DNA of 50,545 nucleotides. Origin: an uncultured Verrucomicrobia subdivision 3 bacterium (GTDB lineage: Bacteria > Verrucomicrobiota > Verrucomicrobiia > Limisphaerales > UBA11358). Positions 23,993 through 33,634 of the stretch are shown in pieces. Position 1 is the stretch's first letter, and each line of letters begins with the position of its first letter. The translations under genes were made by a program, and so were the position numbers. The notes below the pieces were generated by a model, which saw nothing but the letters and a program-made list of their open reading frames with translations, did no database searches and was not told the DNA's origin. The stretch lies in assembly GCA_903865745.1 (NCBI GenBank), contig CAIPKV010000018.1:1-50545 (forward strand). The letters run 5' to 3'.

Positions 23993-25123
23993 TTAATCCA
24001 GCGTCTGCCGGTAGCGTTTGATGCCGAGGAATAGCATCACGACCACAAACAGAGCGATTGGCCACAAATCCGGCGCGCATTCGGTCAGGCCATTGCCCTT
24101 GAGCAAGATGCCGCGCACGACCCGCAGGAAATGGGTGAGCGGCAGGCATTCGCCCAAGTCCTGCGCCCAGCCGGGCATGCCGCGAAACGGGAACATATAG
24201 CCGGAGAGCAGCAGCGATGGCAGGAAGAAAAAGAACGTCATCTGCACCGCCTGCAATTGGTTCTTGGCAATGGTCGAGAACGTGATGCCCACCGCGAGGT
24301 TCGCCACTATGAATAGGAATGTCAGCACCACCAGTAACGGCACGCTGCCAATGAATGGCACGTCGAACAGGAATTTTGCCGCCAGCAGTACCAATGTTAC
24401 CTGCACGTAGCCGACCATGATGTAGGGAATGATTTTGCCGACGATGACTTCGCCCGGATGCACGGGGGTCGAGAGCAAATTTTCCATCGTACCGCGCTCG
24501 CGCTCGCGCGTGATGGCGAGGCCGGTGATCATTATCATGGTCATTGTCAGCATCACCCCCATGAGGCCAGGGACGATGTTGTATTGGCTGATATTCTCGG
24601 GATTGTAATGCTGGTGCGAGACGAGGTTGAACGGCGGCGCGGAAGATTGCAGCGGTGCGAGCGGCCCGGTGAGGTCGCGATTGATGACAGTGGTAGCGAG
24701 TTGGGCGACGGCCGCCTGCGCCGAACCGACGGCTGCCGGATCGGTGGCGTCGGCTTCGAGCAGCAAATCGGGCTTTTCGCCGCGCACCAGCTTGCGCGAG
24801 AAATCCACAGGGATGGTCACGGCGAACTGGACTTTGTTTTCGGCGAGCCAGTTCTCAATTTCCGCCGGGCTATGCGCCTCACGCACGATATCGAAGTAGC
24901 TGCTGTTGCGCAGTCCCCAGATGAGCGTGCGCGAAAACGGGCTGTTATCCGCCGCATAAACCGCGGTGGGCAGATGCTTGGGATTCGAGTTGATGGCGTA
25001 ACCGAAGAGGACGAGCTGGATCATCGGGATGCCGACCATCATGCCGAACGTTAGCCGATCACGCCGCATCTGGATGAACTCCTTCAGCACGATGGCGAAC
25101 AGACGCTGGAGATTGAAGCTCAT
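23993..25123 (-). CDS. ABC-2 type exporter permease (YbhR/YbhS/YhhJ-like)
   Basis: Membrane half of an ABC exporter, 376 residues: one N-terminal helix (about 22-42), a large periplasmic domain (about 45-175), then five helices from about 178 to the end. The opening KEFIQMRRDRLTFGMMVGIPMIQLVLFGYA (seen in parts LTFGMMVGIPMIQL and FGYAIN) and ITRERERGTMENLLSTPVHP after the sixth-domain region are typical of the YbhS/YbhR/YhhJ group, which with a HlyD adaptor and TolC exports drugs or cations. The ATPase gene overlaps its start by 4 bases. The HlyD and TolC partners may be those at 39.0-41.3 kb. A second permease, as in ybhSR, is absent here. Confidence 0.9.
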   Translation of the reverse strand: MSFNLQRLFAIVLKEFIQMRRDRLTFGMMVGIPMIQLVLFGYAINSNPKHLPTAVYAADNSPFSRTLIWGLRNSSYFDIVREAHSPAEIENWLAENKVQFAVTIPVDFSRKLVRGEKPDLLLEADATDPAAVGSAQAAVAQLATTVINRDLTGPLAPLQSSAPPFNLVSHQHYNPENISQYNIVPGLMGVMLTMTMIMITGLAITRERERGTMENLLSTPVHPGEVIVGKIIPYIMVGYVQVTLVLLAAKFLFDVPFIGSVPLLVVLTFLFIVANLAVGITFSTIAKNQLQAVQMTFFFFLPSLLLSGYMFPFRGMPGWAQDLGECLPLTHFLRVVRGILLKGNGLTECAPDLWPIALFVVVMLFLGIKRYRQTLD

Positions 25124-26046
25124 GAAAAATTATCCTTGGCACTGTCCATCAGGCTGATGAAGACGTCTTCCAGACCGGATTCGATTTGGGTCCAACGATA
25201 CGCGCCGGCCATGAACGGGCCGACGGCTGTCTGTAGCTTGGCCGCGTCGCGTCCACTCACGTGTAACGCGGTGCCAAACGCGACAACCTGTTCCACGCCG
25301 GGCAGACTACGAATCTTATCCGCGAGCACCGCTAAGTTCTCGCCAGAGACTTCCCACGTCGTTAGGCCGCCGGCTTTCACCACTTCAGCCACCGTGCCGT
25401 GGGCGAGGAGATTGCCATAGGCGATGTAAGCGAGCCGATGGCAGCGCGAGGCTTCATCCATGTAATGCGTGGTGATGAGGAAGGTCAGTCCTTCGGCCGC
25501 GAGCTTGTGTATCTCTTCCCAGAAATCACGTCGCGCCTTCGGATCCACACCCGCAGTCGGCTCGTCCAACAGGAGCAGTTGCGGCTCATGAATCAGGCAC
25601 GCCGCGAGCGCGAGCCGTTGTTTCCAGCCACCGGACAATGTGCCCGCGAGTTGCTTGCGCCGCTCGACCATGCCGAGCCGCTCGAGACTTTTCTGCACGG
25701 CGTCCTGGCGCGACGGCATTTGGTAGAGGCGCGCGATGAAATCGAGGTTTTCTTCAATGGTCAGATCTTCGTAGAAAGAAAATTTCTGCGTCATGTAACC
25801 GACGCGTTTTTTGATCTCGGAAGATTCGCGGCGGAAATCGAGACCCAGACAATTGCCGCTGCCGGCATCGGGTTTGAGGAGACCACAGAGCATCCGCAGG
25901 AAAGTGGTCTTGCCACTGCCGTTCGGGCCGAGAAAGCCGTAAATCTCGCCGGGCCGCACCTGCATGGCGATGTCGTTGACGACGGTGCGCGTGCCGAATT
26001 TCTTCGTCACGCCGCGCACATCGATGGCAAAGGTTTCCATGGTCAA
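25120..26046 (-). CDS. ABC exporter ATP-binding protein
   Basis: Cytosolic ATPase of the ABC-2 exporter, 308 residues. Walker A GPNGSGKTT (40-48), Q-loop MTQKFSFYED, signature LSGGWKQRLALA, Walker B LLLLDEPTAGVDP and switch His in LITTHYMDEA are all intact. The C-terminal 80 residues form the extra domain common to DrrA/YbhF-type ATPases. It overlaps both queE (upstream, ATGA) and the permease (downstream, ATGA), so these three genes are one operon. Confidence 0.95.
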   Translation of the reverse strand: MTMETFAIDVRGVTKKFGTRTVVNDIAMQVRPGEIYGFLGPNGSGKTTFLRMLCGLLKPDAGSGNCLGLDFRRESSEIKKRVGYMTQKFSFYEDLTIEENLDFIARLYQMPSRQDAVQKSLERLGMVERRKQLAGTLSGGWKQRLALAACLIHEPQLLLLDEPTAGVDPKARRDFWEEIHKLAAEGLTFLITTHYMDEASRCHRLAYIAYGNLLAHGTVAEVVKAGGLTTWEVSGENLAVLADKIRSLPGVEQVVAFGTALHVSGRDAAKLQTAVGPFMAGAYRWTQIESGLEDVFISLMDSAKDNFS

Positions 26047-26786
26047 ACACCGCGCTGGTCAGGCGGCCAGATGATTTTATGCTGCTGAATCTGGAACCGC
26101 ACCGGCAAAGCGTCGGCGATGATTTTCTCCGCGAGTTCTGTTCGTGTGATCGGCGTGAGATCAGCTGGAACTTTCTTGAGCACTTGATTTTGCTGCGCGG
26201 GCGCGAGCGGATGCACCCACGAAAACAGCAGCGGACATAGGCCTGCCAGCTTATGCGTGGTGATTTGCGCTTTCGCCCATTCGTAATCTTCGAGCGCACC
26301 GATGACGAACTTGATTTCGTCAGTGCCTTTCAAGTGCGCGAGATTTGAAAACAGATTCCGGTCAACTTCACCGCTGGACGGGCATTTCAAATCCATGATG
26401 CGCCGGACGCGCGGGTCAATCTTGGAGATATCATGGGCACCGCTAGTCTCGATCAAGACGGTAAAGCCATCGTCGCAAAGTGCTGACATCAGCGGCCGGG
26501 AATTTTTCTGCAAGAGCGGTTCGCCACCGGTTAATTCTACGAGTGGGAGAGTTGAGGGTTGAGGGTTGAGGGTTGAGTTTTTGAAGGGTTTAGCTAGGGC
26601 GCGGACCTTTTCAATAACATCCGCGAGTGTTTGCTTTTTGCCTTCAGTGAAAGCGTAGGCGGTATCGCAATAGGAGCAGCGCAGGTCGCAGCCGGTGAGC
26701 CGAATGAAGACGCAAGGCAAGCCGGCAAAGGTGCTTTCGCCCTGCAGGCTGAGATAGATTTCGTTGACGACAAGGGTACCGGTCAC
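26043..26786 (-). CDS. queE: 7-carboxy-7-deazaguanine synthase (radical SAM)
   Basis: Radical SAM enzyme of queuosine/deazaguanine synthesis, rearranging carboxytetrahydropterin to carboxydeazaguanine. The 247 residues show YLSLQGES near the start, the cluster motif C33-x3-C37-x2-C40 (GCDLRCSYCDT) and GGEP (87-90). Residues 70-81 (NSTLNPQPSTLP) are an in-frame insertion encoded by four tandem 'ttgaggg' repeats (26541-26578); without them the reading would run directly from the helix into the VELTGGEPLL strand. It is coupled by a 4-base overlap to the ABC exporter genes. No queC, queD or queF is in the window. Confidence 0.92.
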   Translation of the reverse strand: MTGTLVVNEIYLSLQGESTFAGLPCVFIRLTGCDLRCSYCDTAYAFTEGKKQTLADVIEKVRALAKPFKNSTLNPQPSTLPLVELTGGEPLLQKNSRPLMSALCDDGFTVLIETSGAHDISKIDPRVRRIMDLKCPSSGEVDRNLFSNLAHLKGTDEIKFVIGALEDYEWAKAQITTHKLAGLCPLLFSWVHPLAPAQQNQVLKKVPADLTPITRTELAEKIIADALPVRFQIQQHKIIWPPDQRGV

Positions 26787-26895
26787 AGGCGCATTCTAGT
26801 CGGATGCGCGAAAAAAGAAATGCGCTTTGCGCGCTACGGGTTGGATTTTCCCAACGGCATGGATTAGTTTCCTGAAAACTCAACCAGAAGCTTCA

Positions 26896-29430
26896 ATGAA
26901 CCGATACATTTGGAATACTTTTGTCCTCGTCATGCTGCTAACGGGAGGCAGAGTTTGGGCCGGCGGCAGCGGTTTGAACGTAATTGTCGTGGTCAATCAG
27001 CACAGCACTAATTCGCTGCAACTTGGCAATGACTATTGCGAACAGCGCGGGGTGCCGCCCCAGAACCTGCTGCGCATGACCAACTGGACGGGTGGGTCCA
27101 TTAATTGGAACTTGGGCGACTTTCAAACCAATTTGCTCAATCCATTATTGTCCATGGTCGCCAATCGCGGTCTGACGAATCAGGCTCAGTTCGTCCTGCT
27201 ATCCATGGACATTCCTTATCGCGTGACGGATGGCAGTAGCTATAACAGCACCACGGCGGCCTTGTTTTACGGATTCAAAACCAACTCAGATCCGATTCTG
27301 GGAACCTGCTCGCTGCCGGACAATTCCTCCAACAGTTACGCCTACTCCGAACTGCCCTTCAGTCAGGCGCCACCCGATACAGCCATCACCAATTCGTTTC
27401 TAGCCATGATGCTTACGGATACCAACCTTGCTACCGCCGAAGCCACCCTTGCCCGCAGTGTGGCGGCGGATTATTCGCATCCAACTCAGACCGTCTATCT
27501 TGCCAAGACCACCGACGGCATCCGCAACGTGCGGTTTATCGAGTTTGATAATTCAGTGTTTGAAAACCAAGTAATCGGCAATGATGCCGTGACCCGCATT
27601 AATACTGATTCAACCTCCTTCACCAATCTTTTTGGCCTGCTGACGGGACTATCGAATTATTTGCTTCCTACCAACGGCTTTGAGGCCGGAGCCGTGGGCG
27701 ACAGCCTGACTTCGTTTGGCGGTTACATTTTGGAATCCAGCGGACAGACGCCGGCGCTGGCATTCTTGGAGGCCGGCGCTTCGGGAAGTTACGGAACGGT
27801 GGTAGAACCATGCAACTACACCCAGAAGTTTCCCGACCCGGTGGATTATTTTTATCAGGCGCGCGGTTTCTCGCTGGCTGAGGCCTACTACCAGAGTTTG
27901 CTAAATCCGTTTGAGGGACTGTTTGTGGGCGAACCACTCGCGGCACCGTTCGCAAGGCCCGGTACCGCGAACTGGAGTTCGTTGACCAATGGCACGGTAT
28001 TGAGTGGAACCGCGATGTTGAGCCTGAATTTCACCGCCGCCACCACTAACCTGCCACTGGCGCAGGCGGATTTGTTTGTAGACGGCACGTTTTTCCAGAC
28101 GATGACTAACCTGACGCCAGCCGCCGGAAATGTCCTGTCAGTCATTTTAAATGACTACACAAATAAATACACCATACTGACAAATGACACTTTGCCGAGT
28201 GCCGCAGTTGGGCTGGCGAGCATTTTGAACCTGCATAGCAGTCTCACCCATGTTGCCGCTTTTCCGGTGGGCGACCGGATTGAACTGCAATCGTTTGCTA
28301 CCAATGTTCCCGGCAGCAATGTCACAGTGAGCGCCAGCTCCGCCAGCGGCACCGCGACGAATCTGACAACGCAGTTATCCGCTGTCCGCCCAATATTTCT
28401 CGATAGCGTCGCCTATGGTTACCAATATGTGACGGTTAGCAATACGCCCATCATCGGTGACTGGCTGCAAATCACCTTCACCAAGACCAACGGCACGACG
28501 GTGACACTGACCATTACCAATACGACTTCCGGCACCACCGTAGGAACAATGGCACAAAACCTGGTGAACCTGATAAACGCCAACTTGACCCTGCAAGCCA
28601 CGGACGGCGTGTTCGCAGCGGACTTGTTTGACTATGATCCGTATGGCCAGCCAATCGTGCAATTTTTCCTGTATGCCCGCACATCGGGTTGGCCGGCTTC
28701 GCAGATTCTGGCCACGCTGACCAGCTCCACTAATCTGCTAACCACGCCAACCGGCACAAATCCGTTGGCGGACAATGTCTCCGATCTTCGTCCACGCAAT
28801 CATCTCTACCTAAGTTCGGGAAAGAATTTGCTGGGTGTCAATTTTGCATTGGACACCACGCATTTCTCCGATGGATGGCATCAGTTTACTGCCGTTGCCT
28901 ACGAAGGCACCAGTGTTCGCACGCAAAACCGCATGGTGCGAAACGTGCAGGTTCAAAATACCAGCCTATCCGCAACACTAGCCGCGCTACCCGTTGGCAC
29001 GAACACCAGCCAGTTGCAATTTGTGGTGACGGCAAACGCTACCAACATTGCGCGTATCGAACTGTTCAGCACCGGCGGCTCGGTGGGCGTTACCACTAAT
29101 CTGGCCACCGTCGTTTTAACCGTGAACACCGCGTATCTGGGGGTGGGCCTACATCCTTTTTACGCGCTGGTCACCGACTTAACTGGCCATCGCTACCAGA
29201 CACAGACCATATGGGAAATTAATCCTGTCATTAATCTCACGCTGACCGGCACGCCGCCAGTTTTGGCATGGCCAGCCATTCCTGGTCGCCGATATACCCT
29301 GCAATCCACGACAAATCTAGCAACCACATTTCAGACGATCACTAACATTACCGCGTCTAATTCCATCATCGAATGGCCAATCGCAACTATAAGTAGCGCG
29401 GGATTTTATCGAGTACAAGTGAGCCCGTAA
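26896..29430 (+). CDS. TIGR03790-like secreted protein of unknown function
   Basis: Exported protein of 844 residues from the ATG at 26896, where a signal peptide follows (MNRYIWNTFVLVMLLTGGRVWAGG). Residues about 25-375 match my recollection of the TIGR03790 family, known from Verrucomicrobia, Planctomycetes and Acidobacteria: FVLLSMDIPYRV, GASGSYGTVVEP, FYQARGFSLAEAYYQS and LFVGEPLAAPFA. The remainder (about 380-790) is Thr/Asn-rich beta-sandwich-like sequence, and the end (LAWPAIPGRRYTLQSTTNLATTF) is a surface or sorting-type beta domain common in this phylum. Molecular function is not known. It diverges from queE and converges on thiD with a 1-base gap. Confidence 0.75.
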   Translation: MNRYIWNTFVLVMLLTGGRVWAGGSGLNVIVVVNQHSTNSLQLGNDYCEQRGVPPQNLLRMTNWTGGSINWNLGDFQTNLLNPLLSMVANRGLTNQAQFVLLSMDIPYRVTDGSSYNSTTAALFYGFKTNSDPILGTCSLPDNSSNSYAYSELPFSQAPPDTAITNSFLAMMLTDTNLATAEATLARSVAADYSHPTQTVYLAKTTDGIRNVRFIEFDNSVFENQVIGNDAVTRINTDSTSFTNLFGLLTGLSNYLLPTNGFEAGAVGDSLTSFGGYILESSGQTPALAFLEAGASGSYGTVVEPCNYTQKFPDPVDYFYQARGFSLAEAYYQSLLNPFEGLFVGEPLAAPFARPGTANWSSLTNGTVLSGTAMLSLNFTAATTNLPLAQADLFVDGTFFQTMTNLTPAAGNVLSVILNDYTNKYTILTNDTLPSAAVGLASILNLHSSLTHVAAFPVGDRIELQSFATNVPGSNVTVSASSASGTATNLTTQLSAVRPIFLDSVAYGYQYVTVSNTPIIGDWLQITFTKTNGTTVTLTITNTTSGTTVGTMAQNLVNLINANLTLQATDGVFAADLFDYDPYGQPIVQFFLYARTSGWPASQILATLTSSTNLLTTPTGTNPLADNVSDLRPRNHLYLSSGKNLLGVNFALDTTHFSDGWHQFTAVAYEGTSVRTQNRMVRNVQVQNTSLSATLAALPVGTNTSQLQFVVTANATNIARIELFSTGGSVGVTTNLATVVLTVNTAYLGVGLHPFYALVTDLTGHRYQTQTIWEINPVINLTLTGTPPVLAWPAIPGRRYTLQSTTNLATTFQTITNITASNSIIEWPIATISSAGFYRVQVSP

Positions 29431-29431
29431 G

Positions 29432-30268
29432 TCAAACTGAAGATTTACGCTTGGCTGGAGAGACCTGACCGAGCGCAAAGTAATTTCCAATGCGATAGCT
29501 ATTGGCAATCGCCGCCGTGATAAAGTTTTTTCCCAGCCCCACCGCATTCGGCAAATCGTAACCGAGCGCGAGCGCAGCGCAAATTGCAGCCGAATAAGTG
29601 CAGCCAGTGCCGTGCGTGGAGACGCCTTTCACAAACGGCGCTGAGAGGAGCAACTCGTTTTCGCCATTGAAGAAAACATCAATGGCCACTGGTGATTTTT
29701 TCAGGTGGCCACCTTTCACCAATACCGCACAGCCGTAACGGCCATGAATTTTCCTCGCGGCGGAACGCAAGTCTTCCGGCGACGATATTTTCTGTCCCGC
29801 CAGTATTTCCGCCTCGTCCACGTTTGGCGTGACGAGCGTAGCCAGCGGCAGCAATTTATCTCGCAGGGTTTTTTCTGCTGCTGGCTGAAGCAAACGCGCT
29901 CCACTCGTGGAGACCATCACCGGGTCAACAATCAATTGCGGAATGCGGCTTATGAAATGTCGCTTTTGAAAAAGATTTGCGACAACAGAAATGTTCTGCG
30001 CCGAGAACAGCATGCCGGTTTTCACTGCGACTGGGTTCAGCTCTTCAAACACGGCTTTGATCTGTTGTTGCAGCATTTTTGGCGAACATGGTTCAACCGC
30101 CAAAATACGCTGAGGATTCTGAGCGGTCAGGCAGGTGATAGCACTCGCACCGTGGACGCCCAGCGCGGCAAAAGTTTTCAGGTCGGCCTGAATACCCGCG
30201 CCACCACCGCTGTCCGAGCCGGCGATGGTCAGGGCGACGGGCAATTGTCTACGTTTCGTCATGCACAA
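29432..30268 (-). CDS. thiD: hydroxymethylpyrimidine/phosphomethylpyrimidine kinase
   Basis: Ribokinase-fold enzyme that phosphorylates HMP and HMP-P for thiamine synthesis. The 278 residues show TIAGSDSGGGAGIQADLKTF near the N-terminus, HGASAITCLTAQNP, VKGGHL and the anion-hole/catalytic HGTGCTYSAAI with the Asp replaced region C-terminal to it as usual. Two ATGs (30268 and 30262) can serve as start. No thiE, thiM or TPP riboswitch is adjacent, so the gene stands alone, convergent to the TIGR03790-like gene and divergent from polX. Confidence 0.93.
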   Translation of the reverse strand: MCMTKRRQLPVALTIAGSDSGGGAGIQADLKTFAALGVHGASAITCLTAQNPQRILAVEPCSPKMLQQQIKAVFEELNPVAVKTGMLFSAQNISVVANLFQKRHFISRIPQLIVDPVMVSTSGARLLQPAAEKTLRDKLLPLATLVTPNVDEAEILAGQKISSPEDLRSAARKIHGRYGCAVLVKGGHLKKSPVAIDVFFNGENELLLSAPFVKGVSTHGTGCTYSAAICAALALGYDLPNAVGLGKNFITAAIANSYRIGNYFALGQVSPAKRKSSV

Positions 30269-30288
30269 AATTTAGCGGAGCAAGGTGC

Positions 30289-30307
30289 AACTTGAAACTT
30301 GGAACTT
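30289..30307. repeat. 'aacttgaaacttggaactt' simple-sequence copy
   Basis: A 19-base low-complexity stretch in the short gap between thiD and polX. Its style matches the simple-sequence copies inside ribH, queE and the class III aminotransferase. Confidence 0.4.
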
Positions 30308-30326
30308 ACAACGCCATCTTGGGTGC

Positions 30327-32084
30327 ATGGACAAAGACAAAGTTGCGGAGATTTTGACAGAGATTGGTACGTTGCTGGAGTTGAAGGGCGAAAATCCATT
30401 CAAGACGCGCGCCTACACGAACGGCGCGCGGACGATTCAGGGTTTAAATGAGCCGCTGGCAACGATTGTTGCGGAAAAACGCCTGGGTGAAATAAAGGGC
30501 ATCGGCGCGGCGCTGGAACTTAAAATAACCGAACTCGTTGAGACTGGAAAATTGAAATACTACGATGAGCTTAAGGCTTCCATCGCCCCAGGACTCATCG
30601 AGATGCTGGAAATTTCCGGACTAGGCCCAAAGAAAATTCAGGCAATGAACCTACGGCTGGGCGTTGATTCCATCGAGAAACTGGAAGTGGCATGCAAAGC
30701 GGGAAAAGTGGCGGAGTTGGACGGCTTCGGTGAGAAAACACAAGCAAACATTTTGGAGGGCATCACCCGCAAGCGCGCTTACGCGAGCAAACATCTATTG
30801 AGCGACGCGTGGCTGGCAGCGGAACCGTTGCTAGAAGATTTGCGGTCGCACCCGGACGTGATTCGGTGCAGCACAGCGGGCAGCTTGCGACGGTTCAAGG
30901 AGGTTATTGGCGACATCGATTTACTCGCGTCGTCCAAAAACGCAGCGGGCGTAATTGATTTTTTCGTTTCGCAACGCGGCATCGTCAAGGTGCTGGCGAA
31001 AGGCGAAACCAAGGCGAGCGTAATTTTGGAAGGCGGAATCCAGTGCGATTTGCGGGTGGTGAGCGATTCAGAATTCCCCTTTGCACTGGCTTATTTCACG
31101 GGCAGCAAGGAACACAATATCGTCATGCGGCAGCGGGCGATTACGCGCGGGTTACGGTTGAACGAATACGGGCTATTTAATTCGAAGGAAGAGACGCGCG
31201 ACGCAAAACTCCTAGTGCCTTGCAAAACGGAAGAAGACATTTTCGTTAAGCTGGAGCTAGCGTTTGTGCCACCAGAGTTGCGCGAAGACCATGGGGAATT
31301 TTCGGCGGCAGAGAAAAATGATGTCCCGAAGTTGGTTGAATGTTCGGATATAAAAGGCGCATTGCATAATCACTCAAACTGGAGCGACGGACATAATACG
31401 CTGGAGGAAATTGCTGAATACATGGAGGACCTCGGGCTTCAATATTGGGCCATCACAGATCACTCAAAGGCGTCGTTTCAGGCAAACGGGCTGGATGCAA
31501 AACGACTTCGTAAACAGGTATTGGAAATCACAAAGCTGAACGAAAAAATCGCGGCACGCGACAGTGAGTTCAGATTATTGACAGGTTGCGAAGTGGATAT
31601 TTTAAAGGATGGTTTAGATTTTGACGACGCCGTACTGGCGGAATTGGACGTAGTTGTGGCGAGTTTGCACGTTCCTTCGAGCAGTGAGGCGGAGAATACG
31701 AAGCGGCTGATTCGTGCAGCCGAAAATCCGTTTGTGCATATGCTTGGGCATTTAACAGGTCGGCTGCTTTTGCAGCGCGAGCCGTATCCGGTAAACATAC
31801 CAGCGGTGATTGATGCATGCGCAGCAACCGGGACATGGATAGAGTTGAATTGTAATCCCCATCGCCTTGATATGGACTGGCGCCACTGGAAATATGCGAC
31901 AAGAATGGTCGTCAAATGTGTTATCAATCCCGACTCGCATCACAACTCCCACGTGGGTTTTTTGCGGCTGGGGGCGGGTCTGGCCCGTAAGAGTTGGCTT
32001 GAAAAGACGGATGTAGTGAACACGCTTTCACGGCCAAAACTGGCAATCGAATTGAAACAAAAACGTTACAAAAACAAGGCGTAA
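30327..32084 (+). CDS. polX: DNA polymerase X with PHP domain
   Basis: Repair-type family X DNA polymerase, 585 residues from the ATG at 30327 (the family begins with this KVAEILTEIGTLLELKGENPFK helix). Order: 8-kDa-like helix-hairpin-helix region (1-150), nucleotidyltransferase with GSLRR (185-189) and metal-binding D196, D198 and D241, then a C-terminal PHP domain with HNHSNWSDG (347-355), DHS (378-380) and later His residues, which gives 3'-5' exonuclease and AP-endonuclease activities in characterised bacterial members. It likely acts in base-excision or gap repair. Transcribed alone, divergent from thiD. Confidence 0.95.
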   Translation: MDKDKVAEILTEIGTLLELKGENPFKTRAYTNGARTIQGLNEPLATIVAEKRLGEIKGIGAALELKITELVETGKLKYYDELKASIAPGLIEMLEISGLGPKKIQAMNLRLGVDSIEKLEVACKAGKVAELDGFGEKTQANILEGITRKRAYASKHLLSDAWLAAEPLLEDLRSHPDVIRCSTAGSLRRFKEVIGDIDLLASSKNAAGVIDFFVSQRGIVKVLAKGETKASVILEGGIQCDLRVVSDSEFPFALAYFTGSKEHNIVMRQRAITRGLRLNEYGLFNSKEETRDAKLLVPCKTEEDIFVKLELAFVPPELREDHGEFSAAEKNDVPKLVECSDIKGALHNHSNWSDGHNTLEEIAEYMEDLGLQYWAITDHSKASFQANGLDAKRLRKQVLEITKLNEKIAARDSEFRLLTGCEVDILKDGLDFDDAVLAELDVVVASLHVPSSSEAENTKRLIRAAENPFVHMLGHLTGRLLLQREPYPVNIPAVIDACAATGTWIELNCNPHRLDMDWRHWKYATRMVVKCVINPDSHHNSHVGFLRLGAGLARKSWLEKTDVVNTLSRPKLAIELKQKRYKNKA

Positions 32085-32151
32085 CAGTGTCAATCCCCAA
32101 CATATATGGGGTTTGCCTTCGTCTAATTAATATAATTGCCGGAAAATTGTT

Positions 32152-32179
32152 TTGACTGGCATCTTCCCCGACTGATAAA
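32152..32179 (+). promoter_or_regulatory. candidate promoter for exopolysaccharide export genes
   Basis: TTGACT (32152-32157), 16-base spacer and GATAAA (32174-32179) lie 74 bases upstream of the beta-barrel gene. Matches are five and four of six. Low confidence by eye. Confidence 0.35.
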
Positions 32180-32253
32180 TTCGACAAGCAATGGCCGTTA
32201 GAAAACTTTCAAGTATGTACTGTTGATTCCGGTTGAATGCAAAGCGTCGTAAA

Positions 32254-33555
32254 ATGAAAAAAATATTCGTCTCGGTCGGACTGGCGGCGGCAGGTGCCTC
32301 CGGATTGCCATCAGTGCATGCCCAAAGCATGGACGCTGGAGCATCTCCGAAGATTTGGAATGTAGCGGCCAACCTGCGCGGATTTTACGACGATAACTAC
32401 GCAGTTGCGCACAACAAGACTGGTAGTTTCGGTTTTGAGCTGTCTCCTTCCGTATCAGCAAATGTGGCTCTTAGACAAACTGACATCGGAGTGCGATACA
32501 CTTTTGGGATGTACTATTATCTGCAACGCGCCCAAAACGGGATTGACCCATTAGATTATACACATCAAGGTGATTTTTGGTTGGATCACTCTTTTAATGA
32601 ACGCTTTAAGTTGACAATAGCGGATACTCTGGCAATAGGTCAGGATCCGCAGTTGGTACAAGGAGGTTCCGTGATTCGAGTCAACGGCAACAATGTGGCC
32701 AATACTGCTAACGTTACCCTTAATTCTCAGTGGACTAGGCAGTTCAGCACGACCACACATTACAGTATTCTTTCGGTAAATTACACCGATGGAGGCACAA
32801 ACTCACCCAGCAATCCTAGTCAAGCAGCACTGTTAAACCGAATACAACAAGATATTGGCACGACGTTCAACTGGGAGTTCCAGCCTGAGACTACTGGCTT
32901 TATTGGGTATGACTTTACTTGGGTGGACTACACTGGAAACTCACAAATTGCGCCCCTTTATGTATTAATTGACCCGCCAAAAGCACCCAGAAATGTTTAC
33001 TATTATAGTGATGCTCGTAATTACCGCTCCCACACTCTTTACGTTGGCGTATCTAAAGTTTTTAGCCCCAATTTAAGTAGTTCTGTTAGTTTAGGGGCAA
33101 CTTCAACTTATCTTTATAATGACCCAATTTCCAAGCAAACCTCACTTTCACCATACGCAAATGCCAGCGTCACTTACACCTACATGCCAGGTTGTTATGT
33201 GCAGGCCAATTTTACGCAGACCCAAAATGCAACGGATGTATCTACACCCGGCCCTGATGGTCAGTTGACTCAATATCAGGAAAGTTCTATTTTCACCTTA
33301 AGCTTAAATCATCAACTTACTTCCAAGCTATCGGGATCAGTGATTGGCGGATATCAATACTCCAGCTACAAGGACGGCGCTTACAATAACAACACTGGAG
33401 ACAGCACGGTTAACGCCGGTCTCCATCTCAATTATACAATCAATCGTCACTTTACCGCAAATGCCGGTTATGACTTCAGTGAGTTGTTTTCCACCATTAA
33501 CCAACGCGGTAATAGCCGCAATGTGGTTTACCTAGGTCTTGGTGCAAATTATTGA
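32254..33555 (+). CDS. outer-membrane beta-barrel protein of the exopolysaccharide cluster
   Basis: Exported protein of 433 residues; the signal peptide MKKIFVSVGLAAAGASGLPSVHA supports the ATG at 32254 over one 21 bases earlier. The mature part is made of alternating short amphipathic strands rich in Tyr, Asn, Thr and Ser (TDIGVRYTFGMYYYLQRAQ; ANASVTYTYMPGCYVQANF) and ends in a strand with terminal aromatic residue (VVYLGLGANY), as in outer-membrane barrels recognised by the BAM complex. About 16-18 strands are plausible. Beta-barrels of this kind often precede Wzc/Wza genes in Verrucomicrobia. It is more AT-rich than most of the window. Confidence 0.75.
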   Translation: MKKIFVSVGLAAAGASGLPSVHAQSMDAGASPKIWNVAANLRGFYDDNYAVAHNKTGSFGFELSPSVSANVALRQTDIGVRYTFGMYYYLQRAQNGIDPLDYTHQGDFWLDHSFNERFKLTIADTLAIGQDPQLVQGGSVIRVNGNNVANTANVTLNSQWTRQFSTTTHYSILSVNYTDGGTNSPSNPSQAALLNRIQQDIGTTFNWEFQPETTGFIGYDFTWVDYTGNSQIAPLYVLIDPPKAPRNVYYYSDARNYRSHTLYVGVSKVFSPNLSSSVSLGATSTYLYNDPISKQTSLSPYANASVTYTYMPGCYVQANFTQTQNATDVSTPGPDGQLTQYQESSIFTLSLNHQLTSKLSGSVIGGYQYSSYKDGAYNNNTGDSTVNAGLHLNYTINRHFTANAGYDFSELFSTINQRGNSRNVVYLGLGANY

Positions 33556-33591
33556 TGACTGCTGGATGCTTAAGAGGCTCATCTGAACCCC

Positions 33592-33613
33592 ATGCCGGGA
33601 GCCGAGTCGGCAT
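33592..33613. other. hairpin between barrel gene and wzc
   Basis: ATGCCG (33592-33597) pairs with CGGCAT (33608-33613), loop 10 bases. No clear T-run. It might attenuate or process the transcript between the barrel gene and the kinase gene. Confidence 0.3.
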
Positions 33614-33634
33614 ACGCTCCCCTTCATTTTAAAT

